Origin: Aureibaculum sp. 2308TA14-22 | GTDB lineage: Bacteria; Bacteroidota; Bacteroidia; Flavobacteriales; Flavobacteriaceae | Length of the DNA stretch: 64,000 nt | NCBI RefSeq assembly: GCF_040538665.1 | Contig: NZ_JBEWXT010000001.1 | Coordinates: 1-64,000 of the forward strand | Reading direction: 5' to 3' | Shown: one piece after another, positions 18,079 through 25,946 of the stretch | How the letters are laid out: each line of letters opens with the position of its first letter | Numbering within the stretch: position 1 is the stretch's first letter | Notes under the pieces: generated by a model | Told to the model about the DNA's origin: nothing | What the model saw: the letters and a program-made list of their open reading frames with translations, nothing else | The model's database searches: none | Program-made: the position numbers and the translations under genes

Positions 18079-19488
18079 TTAATTGTTCGGTGTATTTAAT
18101 ATAGTTTCTAGTTCAGCTTTTTTGTTAATAACATCAAGCATAGATTGTAATAATTCTTGTTGAGCTGTGTATAATTGCATTTGTGCCTGACGCAATTCAA
18201 AACTTGAACCAATACCTTCAAAATATTTTGTCTGGTTCTTTTTCTCTATACGCTCAGCCAAGTTTAAATTTTGTTTTTTATTTTGATAATCTTCAATAGC
18301 AAATTGATAATTACTTTTAGCTCTTTCTAATTGCAACTGCAACTGCTTTTCAGTTTCTGTCAAATCATTCTCTGATTTTTCCAAGTTTATCTTGGCACGT
18401 TGCGTGGCTGCACTTCGCTTACCAGAACTGAATAAAGGAATGTTAAGACTAACTCCAAATAATGAAGACCCAAACCATTGTTGATCTTTATCCGCAAATG
18501 TAAAAGTATCACTATTGCCCATGTAACCTCCGTTCACAAAAGCATTTAAGCTTGGCAATGCTTTGCTTTTTTCTAATTTTAATAATAATTCTTTAGATGC
18601 TTTATCGTTAGATGCAATTCTGTAATCTACTGTATTTTTAACATTGTTACCGGTCTCTAATAACTCCAGGGTTATATTTTCTAGTGTCAAATTTTCCAAA
18701 TTTTCTGTCAAAATTGTATTAGCGTAAATATCAATCCCCATAGTTACATTCAGCATTTGATATGCTAACTTTTTTAAACGTGAAGTGTTATTTAAATTAC
18801 TTTCTACGCTAGATAATGTTATTTGCAATTGCTCTACACTTTCTTGTTCGTCTAAACCATTTTCATATAGTTTGGTGACTTCGTTTAGGTTTTTTTCTAG
18901 GACAGCTTTATTTTTTTCTAAAATTTTCACGCTTTCTTCAGCTAACAAAACGTTTCCGTAGGCATTAATTACTGCCTTCCGTACCTCTAAATCTGTTTTT
19001 TCTTTGGCATTTTTAGAGATTTCTAAAAAAACTTTAGCCGATTGCAGACCAACCAAATAAGACCCATCAAAAAGTAATTGACTTAAAGTTGCCGTAGCTG
19101 ACATACTCTGTTTGGTGCCAAATCGTAAAGGAATAAATCCTTCTGGAGTAGCAACTTCAAAATTAGTCTGATTAGTATCGAAATAATCATTTACTACATC
19201 AATTACACTTTGGGTATTGTCAAAAGCAGCAGCAGGTAAAAGAGATACTTGCTGTTTTAACCAATTTTGATAATCTATTTTGGCATTAATTTGCGGCAAA
19301 CCTATTGCAGTTGTTTCCCATTTTTGTTTTTTTGCAGCATCAATATCCAGTAAAGCGTTTTTTGCAGCTCGGTTATTTTCTATGGCATAATCAATAGCCT
19401 GTTGCAGGCTAAAACTGTTGGAATCTTGTTGCGAAAATCCCAATATGGAAAATAATAAACCAATTATTAGTAGCTGTATTTTTTTCAT
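18079..19488 (-). CDS. TolC-family outer-membrane efflux protein
   Basis: A 469-residue outer-membrane channel component. The signal peptide is about 1-19 (SILGFSQQ). Two tandem outer-membrane-efflux repeats follow, each with long amphipathic helices (for example LQQAIDYAIENNRAAKNALLD and, in the second half, KNLNLAERIEKKNQTKYFEG), giving the alpha-barrel tunnel. The ATG directly abuts the TAG stop of the upstream TetR gene, so translation is probably coupled. It forms one operon with the regulator, adaptor and pump. Confidence 0.93.
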   Translation of the reverse strand: MKKIQLLIIGLLFSILGFSQQDSNSFSLQQAIDYAIENNRAAKNALLDIDAAKKQKWETTAIGLPQINAKIDYQNWLKQQVSLLPAAAFDNTQSVIDVVNDYFDTNQTNFEVATPEGFIPLRFGTKQSMSATATLSQLLFDGSYLVGLQSAKVFLEISKNAKEKTDLEVRKAVINAYGNVLLAEESVKILEKNKAVLEKNLNEVTKLYENGLDEQESVEQLQITLSSVESNLNNTSRLKKLAYQMLNVTMGIDIYANTILTENLENLTLENITLELLETGNNVKNTVDYRIASNDKASKELLLKLEKSKALPSLNAFVNGGYMGNSDTFTFADKDQQWFGSSLFGVSLNIPLFSSGKRSAATQRAKINLEKSENDLTETEKQLQLQLERAKSNYQFAIEDYQNKKQNLNLAERIEKKNQTKYFEGIGSSFELRQAQMQLYTAQQELLQSMLDVINKKAELETILNTPNN

Positions 19489-20097
19489 CTATATCAGTTG
19501 TTTTTTATCAATAATCATGTTTAATTTTTCTAATCCTTTAGTTGTACATATTCCCCGTAAATGATATTCTAAAAAATATTCCATAAGTATTTTTTTTGAG
19601 AATTTCTGAGGTGAAAAAATATCATTGTCCTTAATAGACATTACACCAGCAAAATATATTTTAGAAATGAACTCAACATCAATAGTCTCTCTATACAACT
19701 TTAATTCAATCCCTCTATTTAAATTTTCGCTTACACAATCTAACATTACTTCAAATTGTTTTGCTTTAAGTGTAGTAAATATTTTAGGATAGTATTTTTG
19801 CAATTGATATTGTGGCGATGATTTTTCATCTTTTAAATGATCCATAACAAACTGTTTGATGTCATAGATTTCTTCAATAGGATTTTTTTTAAGTTCACAA
19901 ATATTATCTATTCCGCTATTAATCATACCAAAAGTATGCATCGTAGTTGCCTCAACTAATTGAGTTTTGTTAGGATAATGTTGGTATATTGTTTTTTTCG
20001 AAATTCCCATTTTATGGGCAATATCATCCATTGTTACGCTTTTAAACCCGTAACTAAGAAACAAATCAGTAGCAATATCTAATATTTTTTCTTTCAT
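19489..20097 (-). CDS. TetR/AcrR-family repressor of the RND efflux operon
   Basis: A 202-residue regulator starting MKEKILDIATDLFLSYGF. An N-terminal helix-turn-helix (about 20-45; TMDDIAHKMGISKKTIYQHY) is followed by a helical ligand-binding domain (about 60-200). I chose the ATG at 20095-20097. An in-frame ATG 39 bases further upstream would lie beyond the -7 promoter box, and its extra 13 residues are not family-like. The regulator is the first gene of the efflux operon, so it probably represses its own transcription and that of the pump. A palindrome overlapping the -33 element supports this. Confidence 0.92.
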   Translation of the reverse strand: MKEKILDIATDLFLSYGFKSVTMDDIAHKMGISKKTIYQHYPNKTQLVEATTMHTFGMINSGIDNICELKKNPIEEIYDIKQFVMDHLKDEKSSPQYQLQKYYPKIFTTLKAKQFEVMLDCVSENLNRGIELKLYRETIDVEFISKIYFAGVMSIKDNDIFSPQKFSKKILMEYFLEYHLRGICTTKGLEKLNMIIDKKQLI

Positions 20098-20105
20098 ATT
20101 TGGTG

Positions 20106-20137
20106 CAAAACTACAATAAGGAAACTTTATAAACAAA
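20106..20137 (-). promoter_or_regulatory. Promoter of the TetR-efflux operon (-33 TTTG, -7 TAGTTTTG)
   Basis: On the minus strand TTTG (20134-20137) and TAGTTTTG (20106-20113) are separated by 20 bases, a close match to the Bacteroidota consensus TTTG-N19-21-TAnnTTTG. Transcription would start near 20100, so the mRNA would be almost leaderless for the TetR ATG at 20097. Confidence 0.7.
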
Positions 20138-20147
20138 AAAAGTTTCC
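20120..20147. promoter_or_regulatory. Candidate TetR operator: GGAAACTT-N12-AAGTTTCC
   Basis: Perfect 8-base inverted arms (20120-20127 and 20140-20147), 28 bases in total. The repeat covers the -33 element of the efflux promoter and lies between it and the polyprenyl synthase gene. Size, symmetry and position are typical for a TetR dimer-pair operator. Binding by the adjacent TetR is inferred. Confidence 0.65.
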
Positions 20148-20212
20148 AAAGTTTTATAATTTTCTATATTTTTTACAACTCATTACATTATTTTTACAAA
20201 AAAATATAGGAT

Positions 20213-21178
20213 TTGAAACTAGACAGTTATAAAACACTTTTTTTACAACATTTATCTAAAAAAATAGAAATAAAAGAACCCGTAAATTTATATGAGCCTA
20301 TTTATTACATATTAAATTTGGGTGGAAAAAGACTGAGGCCCATTTTATGTTTGTTAAGTTGCGATATTTTTGGAGGCAAGGTAAATGAAGCATTAGATGC
20401 CGCCTTGGCAATTGAAATGTTCCATAATTTTTCTTTAATCCACGACGATATTATGGATGCTGCCCCATTAAGAAGGGGTAAGGCAACAGTGCACGAAAAA
20501 TGGAACATCAATACTGGTATTTTGTCAGGAGATGCATTATTAGTTTGGGCAAAACAACTACTAGAATCTTATGAAGGCAACAAGTATAAGGCATTAAATA
20601 CATTATTTACAAAGACGGCGTTAGAGGTTTGTGAAGGTCAACAGTACGATTTTGATTTTGAATCTACTTTTAATGTTAATGTTACTGAGTACATAGCAAT
20701 GATTACACAAAAAACAGCCGTGTTGGTGGCTGCATCATTAAAGTTTGGAGCTATAATAGCAGATGCTAATGAAGAAGATTCTGAAAATATTTATAATTAT
20801 GGACTAAATCTGGGAATAGCATTTCAGTTACAAGACGACTATTTAGATGTATATGGTAAAGAAGATTTTGGTAAACAGAAAGCGGGAGATATTATTGAAA
20901 ATAAGAAAACGTTTTTGTTTTTAAAAGCATTGCAATTAGCTGAGGAAGAGGATAAAGTAAAATTATTAAATTTATACAGTTCAAAAGAGTATTCAGAAAG
21001 TAAAATTGAAAATGTAATAGCTTTATTTAATACATATAACATACCAACTCTAATTGAATCAGAAATTGAAAAATACACTATGAAAGCTATTAGTTGCGTA
21101 AATAGTTTATCAGTTAATCAGAGCAAAAAAGAAGGTTTGATGAGTTTTGCAAAACAATTAATGGATAGAAAAATATAA
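20213..21178 (+). CDS. Polyprenyl (all-trans) diphosphate synthase
   Basis: This 321-residue cytoplasmic prenyltransferase extends allylic diphosphates with isopentenyl diphosphate, probably to make the menaquinone side chain. Both aspartate-rich motifs are present: DDIMD at 78-82 (first) and DDYLD at 208-212 (second), along with GGKRLRP near 40. The start is TTG at 20213. An in-frame TAG at 20207-20209 excludes any upstream start, and the next ATG would remove the conserved N-terminus. It is divergent from the TetR operon, with 115 bases between the start codons, so the candidate operator could also affect it. Confidence 0.93.
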   Translation: MKLDSYKTLFLQHLSKKIEIKEPVNLYEPIYYILNLGGKRLRPILCLLSCDIFGGKVNEALDAALAIEMFHNFSLIHDDIMDAAPLRRGKATVHEKWNINTGILSGDALLVWAKQLLESYEGNKYKALNTLFTKTALEVCEGQQYDFDFESTFNVNVTEYIAMITQKTAVLVAASLKFGAIIADANEEDSENIYNYGLNLGIAFQLQDDYLDVYGKEDFGKQKAGDIIENKKTFLFLKALQLAEEEDKVKLLNLYSSKEYSESKIENVIALFNTYNIPTLIESEIEKYTMKAISCVNSLSVNQSKKEGLMSFAKQLMDRKI

Positions 21179-21203
21179 ATGAAAATCAATTTTTAATAAA
21201 AAA

Positions 21204-21234
21204 TTGTACAGTTTCTAAATAAGTAGTAATATTG
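21204..21234 (+). promoter_or_regulatory. Candidate promoter of tRNA-Met
   Basis: TTG (21204-21206), 20 bases, then TAATATTG (21227-21234), which matches TAnnTTTG at all but one position. The tRNA begins 12 bases later, fitting a start just before the mature 5' end. Confidence 0.55.
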
Positions 21235-21246
21235 CACTCCAAATTT

Positions 21247-21320
21247 GGACCCATAGCTCAGCTGGTTAGAGCACCTGACTCATAATCAGGGGGTCGAAGG
21301 TTCGAGCCCTTCTGGGTCCA
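21247..21320 (+). tRNA. tRNA-Met (anticodon CAT)
   Basis: Complete 74-base cloverleaf. The acceptor stem is GGACCCA/TGGGTCC with discriminator A, the anticodon stem CCTGA/TCAGG encloses loop CTCATAA with anticodon CAT at 21281-21283, and a GGTTCGAGCC T-arm is present. CCA is not encoded. A CAT anticodon could also belong to tRNA-Ile2 (lysidine-modified); elongator Met is the more likely reading. Confidence 0.9.
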
Positions 21321-21528
21321 CTTTTTTAATTAGGATTTAAGCTTTTAGATTAAAACATTTAGTTAGATAGCTTGTTGAAATTATGTGATTATTAGTATTT
21401 GTTTAAAATTTTAAAATAAATTTTATATAATCAAAAATATAATTACTTAAAGATTGTTTGAGTTATAATTTTAATTAAAAGTGTTAAAATTAATGGCGAC
21501 TAACTTACATATCCTAAAAAAGAATTTA

Positions 21529-21536
21529 TATATTTG
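21529..21536 (+). promoter_or_regulatory. Candidate -7 box TATATTTG for the PID-CTERM gene
   Basis: Perfect TAnnTTTG match 50 bases before the ATG. The deduced leader contains a hairpin: TTAGCGA (21544-21550) pairs with TCGTTAG (21556-21562), including two G.U pairs, with a 5-base loop. A purine-rich AAGGGGAAAG lies just before the start. Confidence 0.5.
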
Positions 21537-21585
21537 CAATTAATTAGCGAGTTTTTCGTTAGTACTTGCAAAAAGGGGAAAGTTT

Positions 21586-21801
21586 ATGTTTAGAAAATAT
21601 ATAACGTTAATATCAGTTGCACTACTTATTTTTATTTCAAGTAGTGTTTTTGCTCAAGGCTCAGGTCCGCCCGCCCCGGGTGGAGCTCCAGGAGATTGTC
21701 CAGCTTGTCCTCCATCAGACCTTCCTATTGACGGAGGGCTTGGCGTTTTACTTGCTATTGGCATAGGCTATGCAGTTAAGAAATTAAGAAAAGAAGATTA
21801 G
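21586..21801 (+). CDS. Very small PID-CTERM sorting-domain protein
   Basis: This 71-residue preprotein consists of a signal peptide (about 1-24, ending SSVFAQG), a short Pro/Gly-rich segment with a CPAC motif (about 25-46), and a C-terminal tripartite sorting signal: PIDGG, a hydrophobic helix (LGVLLAIGIGYAV) and a basic end (KKLRK). That pattern is the PID-CTERM domain of Bacteroidota, thought to be processed at the inner membrane by an exosortase-like or similar sorting enzyme. After removal of both signals only about 20-25 residues would remain, possibly a lipidated or cross-linked peptide. The gene is single with its own promoter, convergent with riboflavin synthase, and the stop codons overlap. 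The function is unknown. Confidence 0.8.
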   Translation: MFRKYITLISVALLIFISSSVFAQGSGPPAPGGAPGDCPACPPSDLPIDGGLGVLLAIGIGYAVKKLRKED

Positions 21802-22391
21802 CTATCATATGATGTTGCAAGCCTAGCAACATATTTCCCAATTACGTCAAATTCTAAATTCACCAAATCATTTGCCTTTAGTGTATTGAAATTAGTATTT
21901 GCATATGTATAAGGTATTATTGCCACACTAAACTTATTTTTACCAGAATTTAGTACGGTTAAGCTTACACCGTTTATTGTTATTGATCCTTTTTCTACAG
22001 TAAGATTGCTTTTATTTTTTTTGTACTCAAAAGTGAAAATCCAACTCCCGTTTTTTTCTTCTATGGTAATACATTTTCCAGTTTGATCAACATGACCTTG
22101 AACTATATGCCCATCTAGCCGATCACCCAACTTCATAGCTCTTTCTAGATTGATGTTGTCATTTATTTTGATTAAATTTAAATTAGTTTTAGATAATGTT
22201 TCGTCAATAACTGTTACTGTATATTTATCTTTATCAATATCTACCACAGTCAAACAAACACCATTATGGGCAATGCTCTGGTCAATTTTTAACTCATTGG
22301 TCAATTTGCTTTTTATAGTGATATGAAGATTGGTTTTATCCCTTTCCAAGCCAACTACATTACCTATATTTTCTATAATTCCTGTAAACAT
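21798..22391 (-). CDS. ribE: Riboflavin synthase alpha chain
   Basis: This 197-residue enzyme dismutates two 6,7-dimethyl-8-ribityllumazine molecules to riboflavin. It begins with the invariant MFTGIIE and contains two lumazine-binding repeats (about 1-95 and 96-190). The repeats show GVCLTVVDID and GVSLTVLNSG, and LDGHIVQGHVDQ at the repeat boundary. Length is normal. It is transcribed divergently from pdxA; both genes make vitamin-derived cofactors. Its TAA overlaps the TAG of the convergent PID-CTERM gene (21798-21801). Confidence 0.95.
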   Translation of the reverse strand: MFTGIIENIGNVVGLERDKTNLHITIKSKLTNELKIDQSIAHNGVCLTVVDIDKDKYTVTVIDETLSKTNLNLIKINDNINLERAMKLGDRLDGHIVQGHVDQTGKCITIEEKNGSWIFTFEYKKNKSNLTVEKGSITINGVSLTVLNSGKNKFSVAIIPYTYANTNFNTLKANDLVNLEFDVIGKYVARLATSYDS

Positions 22392-22410
22392 CTATATTAA
22401 TATTAATCAG

Positions 22411-22418
22411 TACTTTTG
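22411..22418 (+). promoter_or_regulatory. -7 box TACTTTTG for pdxA
   Basis: Perfect TAnnTTTG element, 31 bases before the pdxA ATG in the 57-base divergent spacer. No clear TTTG lies at -33. Confidence 0.5.
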
Positions 22419-22424
22419 TAGGCT

Positions 22425-22432
22425 CAAAAATA
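22425..22432 (-). promoter_or_regulatory. -7 box TATTTTTG for ribE
   Basis: Perfect TAnnTTTG element on the minus strand, 34 bases before the ribE ATG. It lies only 6 bases from the pdxA box, so the two promoters face each other and may compete. Confidence 0.5.
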
Positions 22433-22448
22433 CGAATTTAATTGGTGT

Positions 22449-23486
22449 ATGAAGAAAAATGAAACCATAAAAGTAGGCATCTCGGTTGGAGACATAAATA
22501 GTATTGGTATAGAAATTATACTAAAGACATTTGAAGATAATAGAATGTTAGAATTGTGTACACCCGTTATTTTTGCTTCAAATAAATTATTTTCAACTCA
22601 TAAAAAAGAATTGAATATTCATACGCGAACACATGGAGTTGATACGATTTCTAAATGTGTGCCCAACAAAGTTAATTTGGTTAATGTCTGGAAAGAACAA
22701 GTTGAGGTTGAGTTTGGAAAGGAAACTAAAAATGGCGGAAAATATGCTTTTTTATCGCTACAAGCCGCATTAAAAGCTCTAAACAAAAACGAAATTGATG
22801 TTTTGGTGACCGCACCAATAAATAAACACAACATTCAATCCGAAGATTTTAAATTTAATGGGCATACCGAGTACTTAGAAGCAAATTTGGAAGGTAAGAG
22901 TTTAATGATTTTAATGACCGATGAACTTAAAATAGGTTTGATTACTGGTCATATTCCAGTACAAAAAATAGCAGAAACCATTACGCCTGAGTTAATAGAG
23001 AGTAAAATTGACCTAATGTATAACTCGCTTTTACAAGATTTTAAAATCAACAAACCGAAAATTGCAGTGTTAGGGTTAAATCCGCATTGTGGCGATAATG
23101 GTGTAATTGGAGATGAAGACGACAAACTTATCAAACCTACTTTAGAAAAAATTCAAGTAAATGGAAAGTTAGTTTATGGTCCTTTTTCTGCGGATAGTTT
23201 TTTTGGTTCGAGTTCCTATAAAAATTTTGATGGTATTTTGGCGATGTATCACGATCAAGGTCTAGCACCTTTCAAAACACTAGCCTTTGGTAAGGGTGTA
23301 AATTTTACGGCAGGTTTAAATAAAATCAGAACTTCGCCAGATCATGGTACGGCTTTTGAAATTGCAGGGAAAGGAGTAGCTGATAATAGTTCTTTTAAAG
23401 AAGCTCTTTACACGGCTATTGATGTTTTTAAGAACAGATTGGAGTTTGAAGAGTTGTCAGAAAATAAATTACGTACTAGAAAATAA
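22449..23486 (+). CDS. pdxA: 4-hydroxythreonine-4-phosphate dehydrogenase
   Basis: This 345-residue NAD-dependent enzyme of the DXP-dependent pyridoxal phosphate pathway oxidises 4-phosphohydroxy-L-threonine, whose product PdxJ uses. Family motifs are seen: GDINSIGIEI near the N-terminus, VTAPINKHNI, FNGHTEYLE (metal/substrate His), LGLNPHCGDNG, and MYHDQGLAPFK with a metal-binding His. RTSPDHGTAFEIAGKG lies near the C-terminus. The length is close to E. coli PdxA (329). It is monocistronic or leads into DUF177-rpmF after 44 bases. Confidence 0.95.
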   Translation: MKKNETIKVGISVGDINSIGIEIILKTFEDNRMLELCTPVIFASNKLFSTHKKELNIHTRTHGVDTISKCVPNKVNLVNVWKEQVEVEFGKETKNGGKYAFLSLQAALKALNKNEIDVLVTAPINKHNIQSEDFKFNGHTEYLEANLEGKSLMILMTDELKIGLITGHIPVQKIAETITPELIESKIDLMYNSLLQDFKINKPKIAVLGLNPHCGDNGVIGDEDDKLIKPTLEKIQVNGKLVYGPFSADSFFGSSSYKNFDGILAMYHDQGLAPFKTLAFGKGVNFTAGLNKIRTSPDHGTAFEIAGKGVADNSSFKEALYTAIDVFKNRLEFEELSENKLRTRK

Positions 23487-23504
23487 TTTTTATAAAAAAT
23501 TTAT

Positions 23505-23512
23505 TACATTTG
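23505..23512 (+). promoter_or_regulatory. -7 box TACATTTG for the DUF177-rpmF operon
   Basis: Perfect TAnnTTTG followed by CAC, 18 bases before the DUF177 start. The upstream region is A/T-rich without a clean TTTG. Confidence 0.5.
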
Positions 23513-23530
23513 CACGCTCAATTTTGATGG

Positions 23531-24073
23531 ATGCTTATGGAAAAGAAAATGTTTGTAATTCCGTTTAAGGGGTTAAAAGAAAAAAAACATCAATTTGAGT
23601 ATAAAATAAGTCAAGAGTTCTTTGAGTTTTATCAATATGATGATGTTAGCAATGCAGATATAGCGTTGCATTTAGACTTTAATAAAAAGAGTACATTAAT
23701 TGAGGTACATTTTATGTCTAAAGGTATTATAGAAGTGTCTTGCGATTTGACCAACGAGCCTTATTGGCAACCGATTAAAGCCGAGCTAGATTTGGTTATT
23801 AAATTTGGTGATACATATAATGACGAAGATATTGATATTCTGATATTACCGCACGGTGAGTATGAAGTAGATCTTTCGCAGTATATCTATGAAATGATAG
23901 TATTGGCAATACCTACAAAAAAAATTCATCCAGGAGTAAAAGATGGTACGTTAAAATCAGAAATATTAAATAAACTGGAAGAGTTAAAACCGAAAATAGA
24001 AAGTAAAAATAATAAAAGTTCTGACCCTAGGTGGGATAAATTAAAAGGACTTATAACAGATAAAAAAGAATAA
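23531..24073 (+). CDS. DUF177 (YceD-like) protein preceding L32
   Basis: This cytoplasmic protein has 180 residues from the first ATG; ATG codons at 23537 and 23549 are also possible. Family features are an FVIPFKGLK opening, a beta-rich centre with a Cys-containing stretch ([16 protein letters not shown], about 75-90) and an acidic segment ([21 protein letters not shown]) followed by a conserved basic C-terminus ([10 protein letters not shown]). DUF177 proteins are linked to 23S rRNA or 50S assembly and are nearly always encoded directly before rpmF. Here rpmF starts one base after the stop, so coupled expression is very likely. Confidence 0.88.
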   Translation: MLMEKKMFVIPFKGLKEKKHQFEYKISQEFFEFYQYDDVSNADIALHLDFNKKSTLIEVHFMSKGIIEVSCDLTNEPYWQPIKAELDLVIKFGDTYNDEDIDILILPHGEYEVDLSQYIYEMIVLAIPTKKIHPGVKDGTLKSEILNKLEELKPKIESKNNKSSDPRWDKLKGLITDKKE

Positions 24074-24074
24074 A

Positions 24075-24269
24075 ATGGCACATCCTAAAAGAAAAATTTC
24101 TAAGCAAAGAAGAGATAAAAGAAGAACGCACTATAAAGCAGCAACTCCTCAAATTGCAAAAGATCCTACAACAGGTGAAGCACATTTATATCATAGAGCT
24201 CATTGGCACGAGGGTAAATTATATTACCGTGGTCAAATAGTGATTGATAGTGAAGAGTCTGCTGCTTAG
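24075..24269 (+). CDS. rpmF: 50S ribosomal protein L32
   Basis: This 64-residue basic protein of the large ribosomal subunit starts [20 protein letters not shown], the standard L32 N-terminus. The zinc-ribbon cysteines of some L32 proteins are absent, as is common in Bacteroidota. It follows the DUF177 gene by one base and is closed by a strong terminator. Confidence 0.97.
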   Translation: MAHPKRKISKQRRDKRRTHYKAATPQIAKDPTTGEAHLYHRAHWHEGKLYYRGQIVIDSEESAA

Positions 24270-24280
24270 TAAAAAGCTAA

Positions 24281-24324
24281 AAAATACAAAAAAACCCTCT
24301 TTTTTGAGGGTTTTTTTGTATTTT
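24281..24324 (+). terminator. Strong intrinsic terminator after rpmF
   Basis: A 19-base perfect stem (24281-24299 with 24306-24324; core AAACCCTC/GAGGGTTT) has a T6 loop and a T-rich tail. A-rich and T-rich on both sides, it could work in both directions. Confidence 0.9.
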
Positions 24325-24354
24325 TTCGTTAAAACAGACTAAAACTACTCTTTT

Positions 24355-24389
24355 TTTGATAAAAAACGAAATAAATTTCATTACATTTG
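24355..24389 (+). promoter_or_regulatory. Candidate promoter of fabH-accB-accC
   Basis: TTTG at 24355-24358 and a perfect TACATTTG at 24382-24389, with a slightly long 23-base spacer. It is 40 bases before the fabH ATG. Confidence 0.55.
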
Positions 24390-24428
24390 AAAACTGTTTT
24401 GTTAAAAAATACCTACTAAAAAAAACAT

Positions 24429-25424
24429 ATGACTAAAATTACTGCTGCAATTACAGCTGTTGGGAAATATGTTCCTGACCATGTACTAACAAATCAGATG
24501 TTAGAAACCATGGTAGAAACCAATGACGAATGGATTACTACACGTACAGGCATTAAAGAACGAAGAATATTAAAAGAACCAGGAAAAGGAACCTCATTTT
24601 TAGCCATAAAAGCGGCTGAAAATTTAATTTCTAAATCTAATTTAGATCCTAAAGAAATTGATTTGGTTATTGTGGGTACTGCAACACCAGATATGCAGGC
24701 AGCGTCAACAGCAGCTTTTGTAGCTTCAGAAATTGGAGCCACAGAAGCTTTTTCATTTGATCTAGAGTCTGCTTGCTCAAGTTTTTTGTATGGAATGTCA
24801 ACAGCAGCCAGTTACATAGAATCTGGAAGGTATAAAAAAGTATTGCTCATTGGAGCAGACATGAATTCTTCAATGATAGATTATACAGATAGAATAACAT
24901 GTATAATATTTGGCGATGGAGCTGGAGCTGTATTGTTTGAACCTAATACAGATGGTTTAGGTTTGCAAGATGAGTATTTAAGAAGTGATGGCAAGGGTAG
25001 AGAGTTTTTGAATGTAGCCGCTGGAGGCTCAATTTTGCCAGCATCGGAAGAGACGGTTAAAAACAAACAGCATTTTGTACGTCAAGAAGGAAGAACGGTT
25101 TTTAAATTTGCGGTATCGAATATGGCTGATGTTAGTGAAAAAATACTGGAAAGAAACAATTTGACCAAGGATGATATTGCTTGGTTGGCACCACATCAGG
25201 CAAATAACAGAATTATTGAAGCAACTGCTAATAGAATTGGGCTAGATATGGATAATGTAATGGTAAATATCCATAAATATGGTAATACCACATCTGCCAC
25301 ACTACCACTTTTATTAGCTGATTACGAAAATCAACTCCGTAAAGGAGATAATATAATTTTTGCCGCATTTGGTGGTGGCTTCACTTGGGGAGCCATCTAT
25401 TTAAAATGGGCATATAACTCATAA
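24429..25424 (+). CDS. fabH: Beta-ketoacyl-ACP synthase III
   Basis: This 331-residue enzyme condenses an acyl-CoA primer with malonyl-ACP to start fatty-acid synthesis. In a branched-chain fatty-acid maker the primer is often isobutyryl- or isovaleryl-CoA; that point is family knowledge. The catalytic triad is visible: Cys116 in ESACSSF, His256 in APHQANNRI and Asn286 in KYGNTTSA. The thiolase-fold N- and C-terminal halves are complete. It heads an operon with accB (27-base gap) and accC, so primer condensation and malonyl-CoA supply are co-expressed. Confidence 0.96.
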   Translation: MTKITAAITAVGKYVPDHVLTNQMLETMVETNDEWITTRTGIKERRILKEPGKGTSFLAIKAAENLISKSNLDPKEIDLVIVGTATPDMQAASTAAFVASEIGATEAFSFDLESACSSFLYGMSTAASYIESGRYKKVLLIGADMNSSMIDYTDRITCIIFGDGAGAVLFEPNTDGLGLQDEYLRSDGKGREFLNVAAGGSILPASEETVKNKQHFVRQEGRTVFKFAVSNMADVSEKILERNNLTKDDIAWLAPHQANNRIIEATANRIGLDMDNVMVNIHKYGNTTSATLPLLLADYENQLRKGDNIIFAAFGGGFTWGAIYLKWAYNS

Positions 25425-25451
25425 TAATTAACCTATTAAAGCCTAAATAAA

Positions 25452-25928
25452 ATGGATTTAAAAGAAATTCAAAACTTAATTAAGTTCGTTGCAAAGTCTG
25501 GTGCAAACGAAGTTAAATTAGAAATGGAAGATGTTAAAATCACCATTAAGACCGGTGCTGGAAAAACCGAAACTACTATTGTTCAACAAGCTCCTGCGGT
25601 TCCTATTCAGGCAGCTCCGGCTCCAGCTCAAGCACCAGCAGTCACAACAGACAAACCAGCTGAACCTACAAAGGATGATGACTCAAAGTATATTACTATA
25701 AAATCACCAATTATAGGCACTTTTTACAGAAGACCTTCACCAGACAAACCAATTTTTGTTGAAGTGGGTAGCACAATCAATGTAGGCGATACTGTATGTA
25801 TTATTGAGGCTATGAAATTGTTTAATGAAATTGAATCTGAAGTTTCAGGTAAAATTGTTAAAATTTTAGTAGATGACTCTTCTCCAGTAGAATTTGATCA
25901 ACCATTATTTTTAGTTGATCCATCATAA
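25452..25928 (+). CDS. accB: Biotin carboxyl carrier protein of acetyl-CoA carboxylase
   Basis: This 158-residue carrier has an N-terminal helical domain (about 1-45), a Pro/Ala-rich linker (about 46-75) and the biotinyl domain (about 80-158). The biotin-accepting Lys122 lies in EAMKLFNE. It carries carboxybiotin from AccC to the carboxyltransferase. It lies between fabH and accC (18 bases before accC). Confidence 0.97.
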   Translation: MDLKEIQNLIKFVAKSGANEVKLEMEDVKITIKTGAGKTETTIVQQAPAVPIQAAPAPAQAPAVTTDKPAEPTKDDDSKYITIKSPIIGTFYRRPSPDKPIFVEVGSTINVGDTVCIIEAMKLFNEIESEVSGKIVKILVDDSSPVEFDQPLFLVDPS

Positions 25929-25946
25929 TTTAAAAACCAATAAATT

